Positions 23,477 to 35,150 are shown, counted from the stretch's first letter. The stretch: DNA of 64,000 bases from Prosopocoilus inquinatus (GCA_036172665.1 CM069871.1:5766001-5830000), one strand, 5' to 3'. The notes: a model not told the origin generated them from the sequence alone. Program-made: numbers and translations.

Positions 23477-23533
<57 letters not shown>
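23477..23533. repeat. (AAT)n microsatellite, 3' tail of the LINE
   Basis: About 18 AAT units on the plus strand (ATT on the element's own strand). Position directly after the element's 3' UTR identifies it as the retrotransposition tail. Tyr- and Leu-rich ORFs across it are artefacts. Confidence 0.93.
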
Positions 23534-23720
23534 ATTTAATCCGTTAGTCACATAGTATACATCAAGTGAATACAAGGACATTAGATTTGTCAAAAGTAAC
23601 AAAGGAAAATGATACATATTTGGCACTAAAACTAGAACATTTTAACCTAAGAGGTAAACTAAAAAAACTAAAGAAAATGAAATAAATGAAGAAAACGAAA
23701 TAAATGAAGGAAACGAACAA

Positions 23721-25085
23721 CTAATACAAAAACTCGTTCACAGAATAGTAAGCTGCCGATATTAAGGTTTGTTTCAATTTGTACTTAAATGAATTATAAT
23801 TGTCAGGTATGTTACCATTCCACAGTGATTTGATTCGGTTTAATAGTAAATAACCCAGAAATATTGGTCCGCTCTGCCCTATAGCTAATCTATTAGAGGG
23901 TAAACGAATGTTTTCACGATATCTGGTATCGTAATTATGAAAATCGTAATTACGGTCAGCGTTATGTTCAACAGAAAGAACGTATAAAGTTGTTACAAAT
24001 ATATATAAAGAGGGAACAGTTAAAATATTAAATCGGACAAAAAGATTTCAACAATTAGACCTAGGGTGAACATCAGCCATTAGACGTATGATTTTCTTCT
24101 GAATTCTAAAAATATTTATCGCAGAAGCACTGTAACCCCAGAAAAGAATACCGTAAGAAATCCTCGAGTGAATCAAACCAAAGTACATTGTATTTAGCAC
24201 TGTACGACTAACCGTGTGACGCAACCTATACATTAGAAAAACATGACCACTTAATTTTTCTTCCAAGAACTCGACATGATTCTTCCAGGTTAGTTTCATA
24301 TCCATAAAGACACCAAGAAACTTAAAAGAGGTGACACATGCAATTGACTTATTGTCACATTTAATTAAAGGGGAAGAATCCACAGTTGCGTTTTTTGTCA
24401 CTAAAGGCATTACTTGAGTTTTGGTCGAATTATAAAACTGGTATCATCTGGACAATGGTTTTGGTCGATGATGGACAGCAATCAGGCAGATCATTAATGA
24501 AAAGAAGAAACAGCAAGGGACCCAAGATGGATCCTTGGGGGACTCCAGTGTTTGAATCCAACTCTGGTGAAGAATGCTTACGGATAGTTACGACTTCTTC
24601 CAATAAGATAAGACCTTAGCCAATCGCCAGCTATTCCTCTTACTCCTAGCATCTCCAATTTATGGCATAATAATTCGTGGTTGACGCTGTCAAAAGCGTG
24701 ACTCAGATCGCAGAATAACGCATAGAGTTTATTTCTATTATTCAGTTCATCCAAGATATAATTATAAGCATCCGTTAGAGCAGTGATAGTAGATTTTCCT
24801 TCTCTAAAGCCATTTTGTGATTCGGATAATATCTGATGTTTTTCGATAAAAAACATCAACCGTTGACGAAAAATTTCTTCAAATATCTTGGCGAACTGAC
24901 ACTGAACTGCAACTGGTCGGTAATTGGTTTCATTTAGTCGACTTCCTTTACTTTTGAAAATGGGGACCACTTTGGAAATTTTTAATGCTTCAGGATACTG
25001 ACCGCTTTGAAACGACTCGTTAATTATAATGCTAAGAGGATCCGAGATCAGGTCTGAAACTGCTCGTAAAACATTACCTGGTATA
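23721..25085 (-). pseudogene. Broken reverse transcriptase ORF of the CR1/jockey-like element
   Basis: Fragments follow family order: LSIIINESFQSGQYPE, VVPIFKSKG, NYRPVAV and SQNGFREGKST, then the first catalytic Asp in ALFCDLSHAFDSVNH, followed by GDWLRSYL. A frameshift near 24578 precedes GVPQGSILGPLLFLLFINDL. The YADD box is damaged: the Tyr codon and one further base are missing, shifting the frame just before the Asp-Asp codons, and the segment between YADD and TKTQVMPLVTKN is much shorter than usual. The C-terminal part (24410-23721) keeps FKFLGV, LIHSRISYG, and RIQKKIIRLM, has one in-frame TGA at 24050-24048, then continues 108 codons (NYDTRYRENIRLP) to TAG at 23723-23721. The enzyme must be inactive. 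Confidence 0.9.
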
Positions 25086-25105
25086 TTGTCTATATTGGAC
25101 TAAAA

Positions 25106-27831
25106 TGTCAATGTCAATAACAATGTCAAAAATGCATCGTTTCACTGTTTAATAGTGAACGGGCATTAATTTTATATTTATTTAATTTATTTCATTCAAA
25201 ATTAAATGTTTATTAAAACACTAGGTAAATAAAAATGAAAATGGGAATTTATTACAAAAAAAGAAATTTATATTGTACCCCAATGATTACTGAAAATAAA
25301 TAACCTGAAATGTAGGAATGGAGATCGACCGTTCTTGTAAAAACAAAATAGTTTAGCAAATATTTAGGGTGTTCCAGACTTTTATCCTCAGTCTATAATA
25401 GAATTTATTTTACACTCCGTATAGAAAGTAGCAGGAAAAAGATAAAATACTGCTGCAACTTCCAATTCCTGAATATATGTATTTATCTCACATGTTTGAT
25501 CGGAGCATTTTTATTAATTCTTCTTCTGTAATTATGACTACTCTGTTGAAAGAAATGTTCCATATTTTTTTCTTTTCTTAAATTTGACACAATTACTAAA
25601 ACTTTCTAGTTTGTTTAAATTCTTTAAAATTCATTTTTCATTGATTTTTTGAAAAATATGATTTTCATGTCGAGAAAATTCCACGAAGTGACCTACAACA
25701 AATAAATAAAAAGTCAGAGTGGCGCAAAAACGCGCATTTTACTATGAAAACACAAAGTGTATAGAACATTTAAACATAGGTCTCCAACAGGTGATATTCG
25801 GAATTACTAAACAAAAAGTTTCATCAAAAAGATATAACAGGTGTAAAATATTTGTATGATTTGTACGATTATTTCTAAACCATTAAACACAAAAATATAA
25901 TAATATGTGAAACGATTAATTAAACATACCTTCCATATTTCATTACATAGTTCAGTTTTGTACAAACTCACTTCAGAAGGAAAATATAATTAACAATGTT
26001 GCGATAAACTTATGGCGAGTATAATGACATAACAATTAATACGATACTTTGTCTAGCACTTACTCGATAGTTGCAAAAGGTACTTACCCTTTTTTTACGA
26101 TAAATAATAAATTAACTTCAGATCTAATATATATTAAGTTTCTTTTCGTCTACCTTCATTTTAACATTTTGATTTTTGCCGTGTCTTGGCCACAGTGTGC
26201 GCCGCCGCTGCTATAGCAGCTTGCTCTTCAGTATACGAGATTATTAAAAGAAAGGGAATAACAACTAAAAAGAATACCAATTATAACGCCCTTTTATCGA
26301 AAATTTAGCGGGACATCGATTTGTACTTTGTTTCCGACGGTTTGCTGGACGGTGCCCGACTTATATTTTCAGGATTGTCGAAATTGATCCACTAGGCATT
26401 TAACTCTTTCTCTATTTAGGTAATCGTCCATACTCATTATGATAGTTCAAATAAAAGAATCAGAATCATTCAATACACGTTCTTATTATAACTATTTAGG
26501 TGTACAAAAATCTGATTTCTTATACCAGAATCGACCTTAGTCGACTTTGGACTGATTCTGTCTTAAAAAAAATTTCGGCCTTAGTAGAAAGAGGCCCCAG
26601 AACCGGACCATCCCAATTGCTAAGATATGCATCCTGATACTCATACAAGCGATGACAGTAAATTCTAAATTTAAAAGATGTTTGCTGATACCAATTACAA
26701 TATCAATGAAATGGAAAGTAAGTCTTGATTCGATGAAAAAATCACCCGGTATCGAGATAAGCGGGGCGTCTTCTTAAGCTTTTGAGTTCACGTAAAATCT
26801 GAAGAGCCGATCAAGTAGTGTTAATTGTTTATATGAACTTCCGTCCCATGTCACCCCCCCACTGGGTAACAGCGCGCCGCCTTTTCAACAAACTTTTCAT
26901 GAAGCTGCAATTCAGTTTTGCATTATTTTTTTTTTAACATTGATGCAGCTGCATCTTAAGATTAAGTGCCGTGTGCAACAAACAGTGACATGTATCGCAG
27001 CTCAAATTTCACAAGTACATGACATTTCACTAGTAAGGTATCATACTGGTACCATTTGCACGCTTTTGAAGTCATAATTTCCTAGTTTTGGCTGACTTGG
27101 TTTTGTCATGAACAATTTAATTTATTGACGTCACAGAAATGGTAATTTTCAGTAATCGTTTATTTTTCTTTCAGTTAGAATTACGTTTTCTATTTTCAGT
27201 TGTATGTGTCATATAAAAATCATTTTAGGGCATCACATCTTGCTGAGTTTTACGACCCAGACAGGCAGCCCTCATCATTTTTTTTAACTCTCACTTATTG
27301 TCATTAGTAAGTAAGAAATTATAAATTATTGCTTATAGCAAACGTATAATATAGTAATCAATCGGAGCTTCTCTATTCTAAAATGCAGAACACAGAACAG
27401 CATAACTTACGCTGTCAGTCTTTTGGAAGAATTGACATTACATTACATTTCAGAAGAATTGAGTCAGATCGTTAAATATCGGAAGTGAGGTGAGATTTGC
27501 TAAGTTAAAACGTTCCTAAAAAAACAGGTTACTTTGCTACTTCGACTGACATTGCGCAAACGTAAAATTAGAGATGCATTCTAACCTAAATCTCAATCCA
27601 GTTGATGCGAGGGAAGCTCCAAAAATCGCAACCACGAGTGTGTAAAAAACATACCAATTTCTAAGGTTACTGAGTGCCGCTGAGTTACTCTGAGTTTTGA
27701 GGTAAAAAACACACCTACTATCTGTATGTTTGATTATATTGTGCAAATACCAATCTTTTATTTTGTATCCTAATCAATCGGAGCTTTTCGCTTTTAAAAC
27801 TTTACAAAAGACCGAAGGAATCAACGATTTA
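25106..27831. other. Non-coding sequence
   Basis: No gene is supported. AGGGTGTTCCAGACTTTTAT at about 25367 resembles the ends of insect non-autonomous transposons, without a visible partner. A short diverged copy of the 27.83 kb tandem unit (AGCATAACTTACGCTGTCAGTC) lies near 27400, and the phrase TAATCAATCGGAGCTT occurs at both 27356 and 27771. Confidence 0.5.
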
Positions 27832-28105
27832 TATCACAGACACCAAACAGAAAGCATGACTTAGGCAGTCAGGCTCTCAGAAGAATTGATTGGTATCACA
27901 GACACCATACAGAAAGCATAACTTAGGCAGTCAGGCTCTCAGAAGAATTAATTGGTATCACAGACACCATATAGAAAGCATAACTTAGGCAGTCAGTCTC
28001 TCAGAAGAATTGGCGTTACCATAACGTCATAGTGTGTAGCATAACTTATGCTGTTAGTCTCTCAGAAGAATCGACTTTACAATAAAATCATATTGTGTCT
28101 GGTCC
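27832..28105. repeat. Tandem array, 62-65 bp units, about 4.5 copies
   Basis: TATCACAGACACCA starts units at 27832, 27894 and 27956 (period 62). A fourth diverged unit starts near 28016 and a partial one near 28078. Each carries AAAGCAT(A/G)ACTTAGGCAGTCAG and CTCTCAGAAGAAT. The diverged single unit near 27400 suggests local spread. Confidence 0.92.
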
Positions 28106-29085
28106 GTTGTTTTCCCTGCACCCATTATCATGGTTTGGTGAGCGAAAATTAATTTATTGTCAATTTAATCTTCATGAATTTGAGAAACTCTCACTTGACT
28201 TCAATGGATGTAAAAGTTTGATTCCTCCTCTTCTTGTATTTTTATTTTAATTTTATCACCGATCCGATTAAATTAATCTTTTACGATTAATTAATGCTCG
28301 CAAGTTTTTAAACTGAAAGTCATTAACGATAAAATCAACGTTAATTTTGTGGACTCGTAAATAAAATTAAGAACGCTGTTGTTGCTGCGTCGGTCAAAAC
28401 GAGCAGGACAATAACGTCCGCGACCGATTTCATTAGCAAAACAGATAAACGAAACCTGATATGTTCCGTCGAATGGAGAGTTTTATATGAAATTTAATTG
28501 GAAGTAAGGACAGAGCCAGTAAAAGGGCGCATTGAGATGAAGGGCATTTTCAAGACCACGTTCCTCGCACAAAGCTAACGAGTCAGCAAAGTTCCATTCC
28601 TGTGATTCAAGGATGAGGTGCGCTCAAGCATTCTGTAATCCCGGCTCTATGAACAGAAACAAGTTCTGAGCAACATATTACAGTTCATTACTGCGACTCT
28701 TCTCGTTTTTTTTTTTTTTTAAATTTACTGCGATTTAAATTAAGTCGTTATTAATAATAAATATTTCTTGAGAATGCAGAATTTAATTTTTTTTCGCGAA
28801 TCGCATTAGAGCAACGTATCAAAGGACTACGAGTGTGCTCCTTAAAGCAAGATAATATGCCTAAGTGTATAATAATAACACGTAAGTCTTAAGTCGACTT
28901 AACGTGAAGTTGTAAGTTAAATTCGATTAATTTTCATCAGACTTGCGAAACTAATTTGATTACAAACTATGTACGCAAAGCACTATCATAGCAAGTTAAT
29001 AAAAGGAATCTGTTCCATTCAATCGCAGATATTTAATTAATATTTAAAATACAGATAGAGATTCTTGCTAAAACAAATTTAGCAA
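28106..29085. other. Non-coding sequence
   Basis: AT-rich with poly-T near 28708. No gene, RNA or repeat beyond short homopolymers is supported. Confidence 0.5.
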
Positions 29086-29089
29086 TTTT

Positions 29090-29340
29090 GGGTGATTCTT
29101 TCTTGAAATCAAGATTTATTTAAATTCATTTTTTTTTCTCTTAAGTTTGATGCTCGCGGAGAAAGGTAAGTTATTTTCCACGGTATGCTGTGTTTTATGT
29201 ACAGGGACCCGAAAAATATTCTCGTCATTATTTTTAGATTAAAATTCATTGCATCACTATGAAAATTGAATACAGGCAGAATAAAGTATAGTAGTGTTGG
29301 TAAGCGAAGCAACATAGCTTGAAATCTAACAACAGCAGAC
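29090..29340. repeat. Dispersed repeat, copy 1 (paralogue at 39.99-40.24 kb)
   Basis: Shares ordered blocks with 39990-40240: TTTCTTGAA(A/T)TCAAG, CTC(T/A)AAGTTT, GAGAAAGGTAAG versus GAAGAAAAGTAA, TTTTCCACGGTATGCTGTGTTT versus TTTTCACAGTGTGCTGTGTTT, and a right end AGCTTGAAATCTAA(C/A)A. It is old, perhaps three-quarters identical. No coding content is visible. Confidence 0.75.
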
Positions 29341-29800
29341 GCAATTCGTTCAAAAAAGAAAAATCTGTCCTAGATTTTTAATACTTTTGAGTGCAAGTAT
29401 TAAAATTATTTAAGCAATCCATTGAAAATTTGTGGTGAGTTCCTCATATTCTGCATGTATTAAGAGCGCAAGGAGCAAATTTAATTTGGGTCTTTTCATT
29501 CAAACCTTTCGAAACAGCTAAGTTATACTTTATTATTGGTAATTAAAACTCGCTTTTTATTGCATACGTTCCAAGTAAAAACCCCAGTCTCCATGTTTGA
29601 GACAAGATTAATTGAGTCCTGTGCTTTTGGAAGAGCAAATTTTAAATATTTTCAAAACCTTTCACCTTTCTGTGCTTATTAAAGCTTTGTATACTTTTCT
29701 TCATTAATCACTTTGAACAGTTTTGAGTGTCGGATATCAAAGAAATAAAAATTTCAAATTTCCTCACTTAGTCGCGAAAAGAAAAAGTCTGGGACGCAAG

Positions 29801-30880
29801 TTATACAGGGTGATACGTAGTATCATATCTAAGCATCAGAGGTAGAGCGAAAAGTTTTTTGTGAAACGATGACCGACAGTGTTCCTGTGAAATCAAAAAG
29901 AAAATATTTTTTTCAATAAGCCATGAATGTCAAACGAAATGCTTATACATTACTCTGATATTTGAATAAATAAAATCTGCCGTTTCTAGCTTTTCCAATC
30001 ACATCAGTTGTAAGTAATTAATTTATCCTTCTTTCCCCCGGTAATTATTTTCTTTAATAGAGTTCAATTGAACTCAGCCACGCGAAGATGGTTTAATGGT
30101 CCAAATCGGCAGCTATAAAGCAAACAAATGATTTAGAAACCATCACATTATATCTAACTTCTACGTGTCTTGAGATCAAATATCTGATATCTGGGGGTTT
30201 TCTGATAAAAATCTCCTAATAGCTACTGTCAGTGTATTCCAGAGTACGACGGTGTGTTTAGACAAGAATTAAAAATAAATAAATAAACCAAGCCCTGCAC
30301 ATTTTTATTTTAATAAAAATTACGCGGAAATCAATAGAAACAGAAATAAATTTAGTGGCTTGTAACTTGCAAGTTTTAAAATTAAGCCCTCTCTTTTTTA
30401 TTACTTAATATCTCTAATTAAACACTTTTACAGAAATCTTATTCCGAAATACCCTGTATGGGGTACTTGTTAATCTCTTATTTGTTTGAACCACATGCAA
30501 ATATCAATCTTTTATTTTATGTTTAGAGCTTATTAAAAAGTAAGTAAAAGCTATTTTTTGCATACCTTAGCCAATTCTGAATGATTTGCAAAATTTCATC
30601 ATAAAACTTATGGAGCCATTCAAAAAAAAATTTAAAAATTTTTGTTGCAAATCGTTTTTGATTGCAGTGAAAACCTCGAGCAGCCTCTGTACAGCTGTTT
30701 CAGCCCTGCTTGGGGCTTCGTCAGCAGAGCAATGTCAGGTCAAAAAGCGATCGTGAGATGTCGCTGTTTTATCTATTAAAAAAAAATTTAGTAAAAAAGT
30801 CGTGTTCATTTCGAAATAATTAAAAATTGGTGTCATATCTAATAACAACGTTACTTTAAGTCGTGTATCACCCTGTATAA
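29801..30880. mobile_element. 1.08 kb inverted-repeat element (non-autonomous transposon candidate)
   Basis: The left end TTATACAGGGTGATAC (29801-29816) is the exact reverse complement of the right end (30865-30880). CAGGG/CCCTG termini flanked by TA are common among insect non-autonomous Tc1/mariner-like or MITE elements. A short direct match (TCATATCTAA) lies just inside both ends. The interior has no transposase and carries the hammerhead ribozyme at 30685-30729. Confidence 0.6.
30685..30729 (-). ncRNA. Hammerhead ribozyme, type I with short stem III
   Basis: Read on the minus strand. Stem I 5' half is CTCTG (30729-30725), then core CTGACGA (30724-30718). Stem II AGCCC/GGGCT (30717-30713 with 30706-30702) closes loop CAAGCA. 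GAA follows (30701-30699), then self-complementary stem III ACAGCTGT (30698-30691) and the cleavage base A (30690). Stem I 3' half CAGAG (30689-30685) pairs with CTCTG at all five positions. Every invariant hammerhead position is present, and the cleavage triplet is GUA. Short-stem-III type I hammerheads are known from Penelope-like elements and retrozymes, where they act as dimers. The RNA would cleave between 30690 and 30689. Confidence 0.85.
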
Positions 30881-31065
30881 GGAAGTAGGTGTCATTTTTA
30901 ATTTATGTTGATTGATGCGTCTCTTAAGTAGTTTTTAATACTTCTCTGTACAAGGGTTAAACATGAACGAATTTGTTAAAATTCCTGACAAATTCCTCAT
31001 AATCTGTAATTATTATTAAGAGCGCAGGCAGCGCTAAATTTAATTCGGTTAATTCAAATTTAGGG

Positions 31066-33457
31066 GCACTTGATCGCATGGGTTAAGAAATTAGAGGCCC
31101 ATAAAATAAAGATATATGGGATCTCGGCTTGGAAGTTGTTCTTCATTTATCCAAAGTTGATGCGTCCTGACCCGTTTGCAATCTCACCTCCCCCGTTTTC
31201 CCTGACTGATAGCCGGACCCCTCGAGGGGAGAATATTAATTATCGTGGTTCGTATAGCGCTTACCTCCTTGATAATAAATGACAGGGCATAAATTTCTTT
31301 GCCACCTTATTTCTTAAACTGCACACTATTTTAAAACCCCCCCATCAGTCGAGGAGTATTAGACGCGCGGCGGTTACAAGAACTATTTTCCGATAGTGAG
31401 TCAAGTGAGTATTGGTTTTTAATTTTTAAATCGGTAATAAATAATAGAGTACTTCTTAAAGGGTTATTTAATCCCCATCTCTTAACATGATAATAAAAAT
31501 GACATGAATGCGTCCTCTTGCTGATTATAAATATTTATTTCATTATTTCTTTCAGTGTAAATAAATATCTTAATGAAGAAGATTGTATAAGTATTGATTT
31601 TCAGGGCGTTGTTGCAGAACGTAAAAAAAGCGACTCCCTTAAAGTTATTCAATTACATCTTGTAAAAAGGCTCAATATTTTTTTTTCTTGTATAAAGCGT
31701 GATGGAAATCCCTATGTAAACTCTTAAAATATTTCCAACACTTATTGATCAATTTCGGCTAGAGCATAAGCTTTATAAGTTATCTAGATTTTTTGCGTGT
31801 ATTTTAAGAAGGGTCGCATGAAGGTAAAGAACCGATATTGAAAATCCTTCCTCCGGAACGACGCCTCCAGCTGCGCGCTGCAGGTATAATGTCGCGGTCC
31901 GGATATGAATTCTACATTCGCTTTTTCATCAAACCACTTCCATCCTTCACCAGCAACAAATAATGAAAGTTTGCGGGCTTCAGATTTATTTGCAGAAATG
32001 TGCAAAGTTTTAGGATTAGTTCACGCCGATATTGCGAACTTACCGCCGGCGCAATTCGGCTTCGAAAAATAATTCATGTTAAATTGTCGGTTTCCTTTTG
32101 TTTTCTGGCTTCTTATGCTATGACTTTGTTTCAACCTGATTTATGGCCTAACTACAGAGCCGAGAAATAATCAGCTTTATCAGCTGTGATTTATTAAGCA
32201 GCTGAAGACATATAATACATAACTGAGCAGTCTGAAACTTTAATGATCACATGATAGTAACAAATAGTTTCAAGAAGAAAACTCATAAAAACTTTAAGCC
32301 ACGCCATCTTTATCCAGGTCAGAATTTTTAAAAATAATAGAACCAGTAAACAGTTTATTTACCTACTAAACGCTGATCATGGTCTATACAACTTAATTAA
32401 TTAATATAAAACAGGAATTGTTCAAGATATGTTCTCAGGAAATTAACGTGCAGCACAGCCATTAGCTTCAGTCGTGACGCATGTGGGTGTTAGTTAAAGG
32501 CGACAAAAATTGAGGGCCACCTAATCTTAACTCGAGACAAGAAGAGGATCGGGGAAAAGGAAATGACGCAACTTTAATAATATAATATCGTCAACAGGTG
32601 AAACAACCGTCAAAAATGTGGTGGGCTTAACCCCACCAAGTGTCTTATAGTTAAACAGCAAGCAAAACTTTACGAAAATCTATCAACGACGAAGAAATTA
32701 AAAAAAAAAAACATTAATATTAATGGTACCGTAAACGCAACAAGTCAAAAACAAAACTATGCCGAATTTAACCATCCGGATCGGTCATCAGAGCCCCCCA
32801 CAAACCAGGTGCTGAGGATATTGCTAAAACGACTGACGTTCAGAAGTGCACCACAAATTAATTAAAGGCAAAATCAACCCTGCCTCCAAATGTTCGAAAG
32901 GGAAGTTTGCACGAATCACAATCAACGTGACATAAGCAGCGACCAACGGGTATCAATCTGACGTAAGAGAACGCTAATAACGTCAAAGGCCAATTAAACT
33001 AACTGTTCGCGCATAATTCCATTTTCTTCCTGGCTTCCTGCTACTATAGCAGCTCCTACTCCTGTTTCTTCTTTTAACATTTTAAATTTAAATTGTATGC
33101 CAAAAGGTGCTTGGTTCAAATCTTGGTTCGATTTGTGTGCACACCCGCACACCCTCGGTGGGGGAAAAGAAAAAGAGGGAGTCCAGAACAATTACGAAGG
33201 GAAGGGTGTATTATTGTTTTTCGCTTTAAGAAAAAACCATTAACCAATGTAAAAATACAAATACCAGCAATAAAAGCGGTTGTAGTGCATCGGTTGAATT
33301 ATTTTAATCAACCGGTAAGCAACACTAACCGTGGAAATATTAGCTCGCAAAAACCTGTACTTCACATAAACAGATCTACCAAAAAAAAAAAAAAAAACAA
33401 AAACACAGACGGTGCCGAAAACTTGAGTGTCTGAACGCAAGGAATTTCTTTACAAAT
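31066..33457. other. Non-coding sequence
   Basis: No gene is supported. Short ORFs (31070-31282, 31784-32005, 33093-33434) have no recognisable domain, and the last runs through a poly-A tract. A small perfect hairpin, GTGGTGGG...CCCACCA-like, lies near 32620-32640. Confidence 0.5.
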
Positions 33458-33870
33458 CTCACGAGTCAGAAGAAAAAGATGCGCTTGCAATCGTTTCAAG
33501 AGATGATCTTATCAAAAGAATAGAAATAGAATCTCCGAACGATATATTTTTTTTAATTTAAAACCATAAAGAAGTGCCGGGGCTTCGAGAATTTTCCACT
33601 AATTCATGACCGGAGTATTTTGAAACGAAAGCCCAAACAATCGTCTAAAATACAACGCAAAGCGTTGTTTGTAATTCGCCTAATCAGTCACCCAATCGAC
33701 GACGAAGCGATCATAAAAAAAATAATAAGGTTCCGAGGAACTGGGTGCGGCAAACGAAGCGTTATTAAACTCAGAGAAAAAAATTCTTAATTTTGCGAAA
33801 TCGAAAATAAATGCATGTCGAGTGGAATGTACAGATCGTTTCCTGAAAGCGATTTTCACACCGTAACAGA
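33458..33870 (+). repeat. Paralogue of the 18.3 kb block
   Basis: Same orientation as 18292-18890. Shared blocks: GATGCGCTTGCAATCGTTTCA, CTTCGAGAATTTT, AATTCATG(A/G)C(C/T)GGAGTAT, ACGCAAAGCG, GACGACGAAGCGATCATAAAAAA, and ACAGATCGTTTCCTGAAAGC. It has one copy of the inner 191 bp unit and two insertions relative to it. The minus-strand ORF 33680-33973 is a shadow of the repeat. Confidence 0.88.
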
Positions 33871-34109
33871 ATTCCCAACTCTTTTTAAGCATCGACCCTT
33901 TAGAAGAATAGAAAGTTTTTCTCGACTCCTCCCCCCTCCACCCTGATTTGAAGCTTACTATTACTATAACCAAGTTAGAAAAAGAAAAAAAAAGTGCAAA
34001 ATTAACATCAATAAAGAAAATTCAAAAATATTGCAATTATTTATAATAAGTTTTCTGTTCGGATAGTTAAAATAATATCTGGCGTCTATCGATAAACGCA
34101 TCATATTGA

Positions 34110-35150
34110 ACAGTTTGAAGCGCCATCTGTTAATCCAAAGTCGTTTTAATCGAATATCAAAACAAAAATCGGTTTTGTGTTTATTTTCTCTGTAAAAAAA
34201 AACAGTTATTATTGTTATTAAATCAAAAATATAAATAAAGTCCCCGCACGTAAAAGTCGTTCAAAGCTCCCCATCTGTCGTCAAGACGTGAAAACTATTT
34301 TAGTAGTCGAATAACTGCATTTCAACGTCACGTCGGCGTTTTTCGCCTTGATCCCCGCTTAACTAACTTCACAACGATTTGAAGTTCAAAGTTAACCTTT
34401 AAAATAAAATCGAAGGTGTGACGGGAAGTACTGAAAACGCCCCATCTTTTGACCAAAAGGGTGACCTTCATTTTTCGAATTTCCTGTTTGAAGCGCCACG
34501 TGTTATTCCAAAGTCAAAACTAGACGATTCAATGGAACATCGAAAAGAAAAAATGCGAAACAAGTTTGCTTTTGTTATTAAATCGAAAAAAAAAAAATTT
34601 CTGCGCGTAAGTATCATTCAGACCCCCATCTGTTGTACAAAAGCAAAAATTGATTTAGTAGAACGTCCTGCAATTACATTTCAAGTACGCGACGTTCTCC
34701 GCAAAATCCCTGCCTTCTAACATCGAACTGACTGACTTTAATTTCAAATTAAAAATCAAAGCGCGACGGGAATTATTGACAGCGCCATCTCTTGACTAAA
34801 AAGGAAAGCAACTTGTTTCGAATTTCCCGCAAAGGCATATCATTTTTTCGCTGAAAAAATCCTACTCCCTTTTAACTTCCCAATGGCGTTAATTTCAGAA
34901 ACGGTTGAAAACATAAAATCAAACTTTGAAGGGATTATTCAGAGCGCCATCTCTTGACTAAAAATGGAAGCTATTTTTGTAATAATTTCAAATGACAGAG
35001 TATCGCATTCTCGTTTATATTGTCAGTCATAACTTCGGCTTCTGTCTTTGCAGTTATTTCAAGAAATAGAACATTGAAGTTTTTTTTTTCAAAATTTAAA
35101 CGAAAACATAGAATCAAAGTGCGAGTGCCATCTCATCGCCAAAAGAAAAA
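34110..35150 (-). repeat. Tandem array of units carrying GCGCCATCT (reverse of AGATGGCGC)
   Basis: The motif GCGCCATCT or a near variant occurs at 34120, 34268, 34440, 34493, 34624, 34782, 34944 and 35125. It is usually followed by (C/G)TTGACTAAAA or TGTTA(A/T)TCCAAAG. Three unit types recur in order: A at 34120 and 34493 (GAAGCGCCA ... ATTCCAAAGTC or AATCCAAAGTC), B at 34268 and 34624 (CCCCATCTGT(C/T)GT), and C at 34440 and 34782 (GCC(C/A)CATCT(T/C)TTGAC), with two more C copies at 34944 and 35125. The offset is about 345-375 bp. As at 19-20.6 kb the motif is the best-conserved part, but here it points the other way. The 34418-34720 ORF is a repeat shadow. Confidence 0.8.

Larger units (their letters stand above)
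23477..25105 (-). mobile_element. 5'-truncated CR1/jockey-like non-LTR retrotransposon
   Basis: The element runs on the minus strand from about 25105 to the (ATT)n tract at 23477-23533. It begins inside the region N-terminal to the reverse transcriptase, as expected for incomplete reverse transcription. It carries the RT, its C-terminal extension and about 190 bp of 3' UTR ending GGATTAAATGT followed directly by (ATT)n. Ending in a simple repeat instead of poly(A) is typical of CR1/L2-type LINEs. No target-site duplication is obvious by eye. Confidence 0.85.
29424..31065. repeat. Diverged direct duplicates flanking the inverted-repeat element
   Basis: 29424-29510 and 30979-31065 share TTCCTCATA(T/A)TCTG, TATTAAGAGCGCA(A/G)G and (C/G)AAATTTAATT(T/C)GG. 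Because they bracket the 29801-30880 element, the insertion may lie within a duplicated region or a larger composite element. Confidence 0.6.

Noticed and set aside
23263..23626. Poly-Tyr and poly-Leu ORFs
   Set aside because: Both are readings of the (AAT)n tail of the LINE.
24386..24619. Plus-strand 77-codon ORF
   Set aside because: It is antisense to the conserved RT block GVPQGSILGPLL of the LINE.
27841..28100. CRISPR array, because of regular 62 bp direct repeats
   Set aside because: The whole unit is repeated without unique spacers, and the window is eukaryotic.
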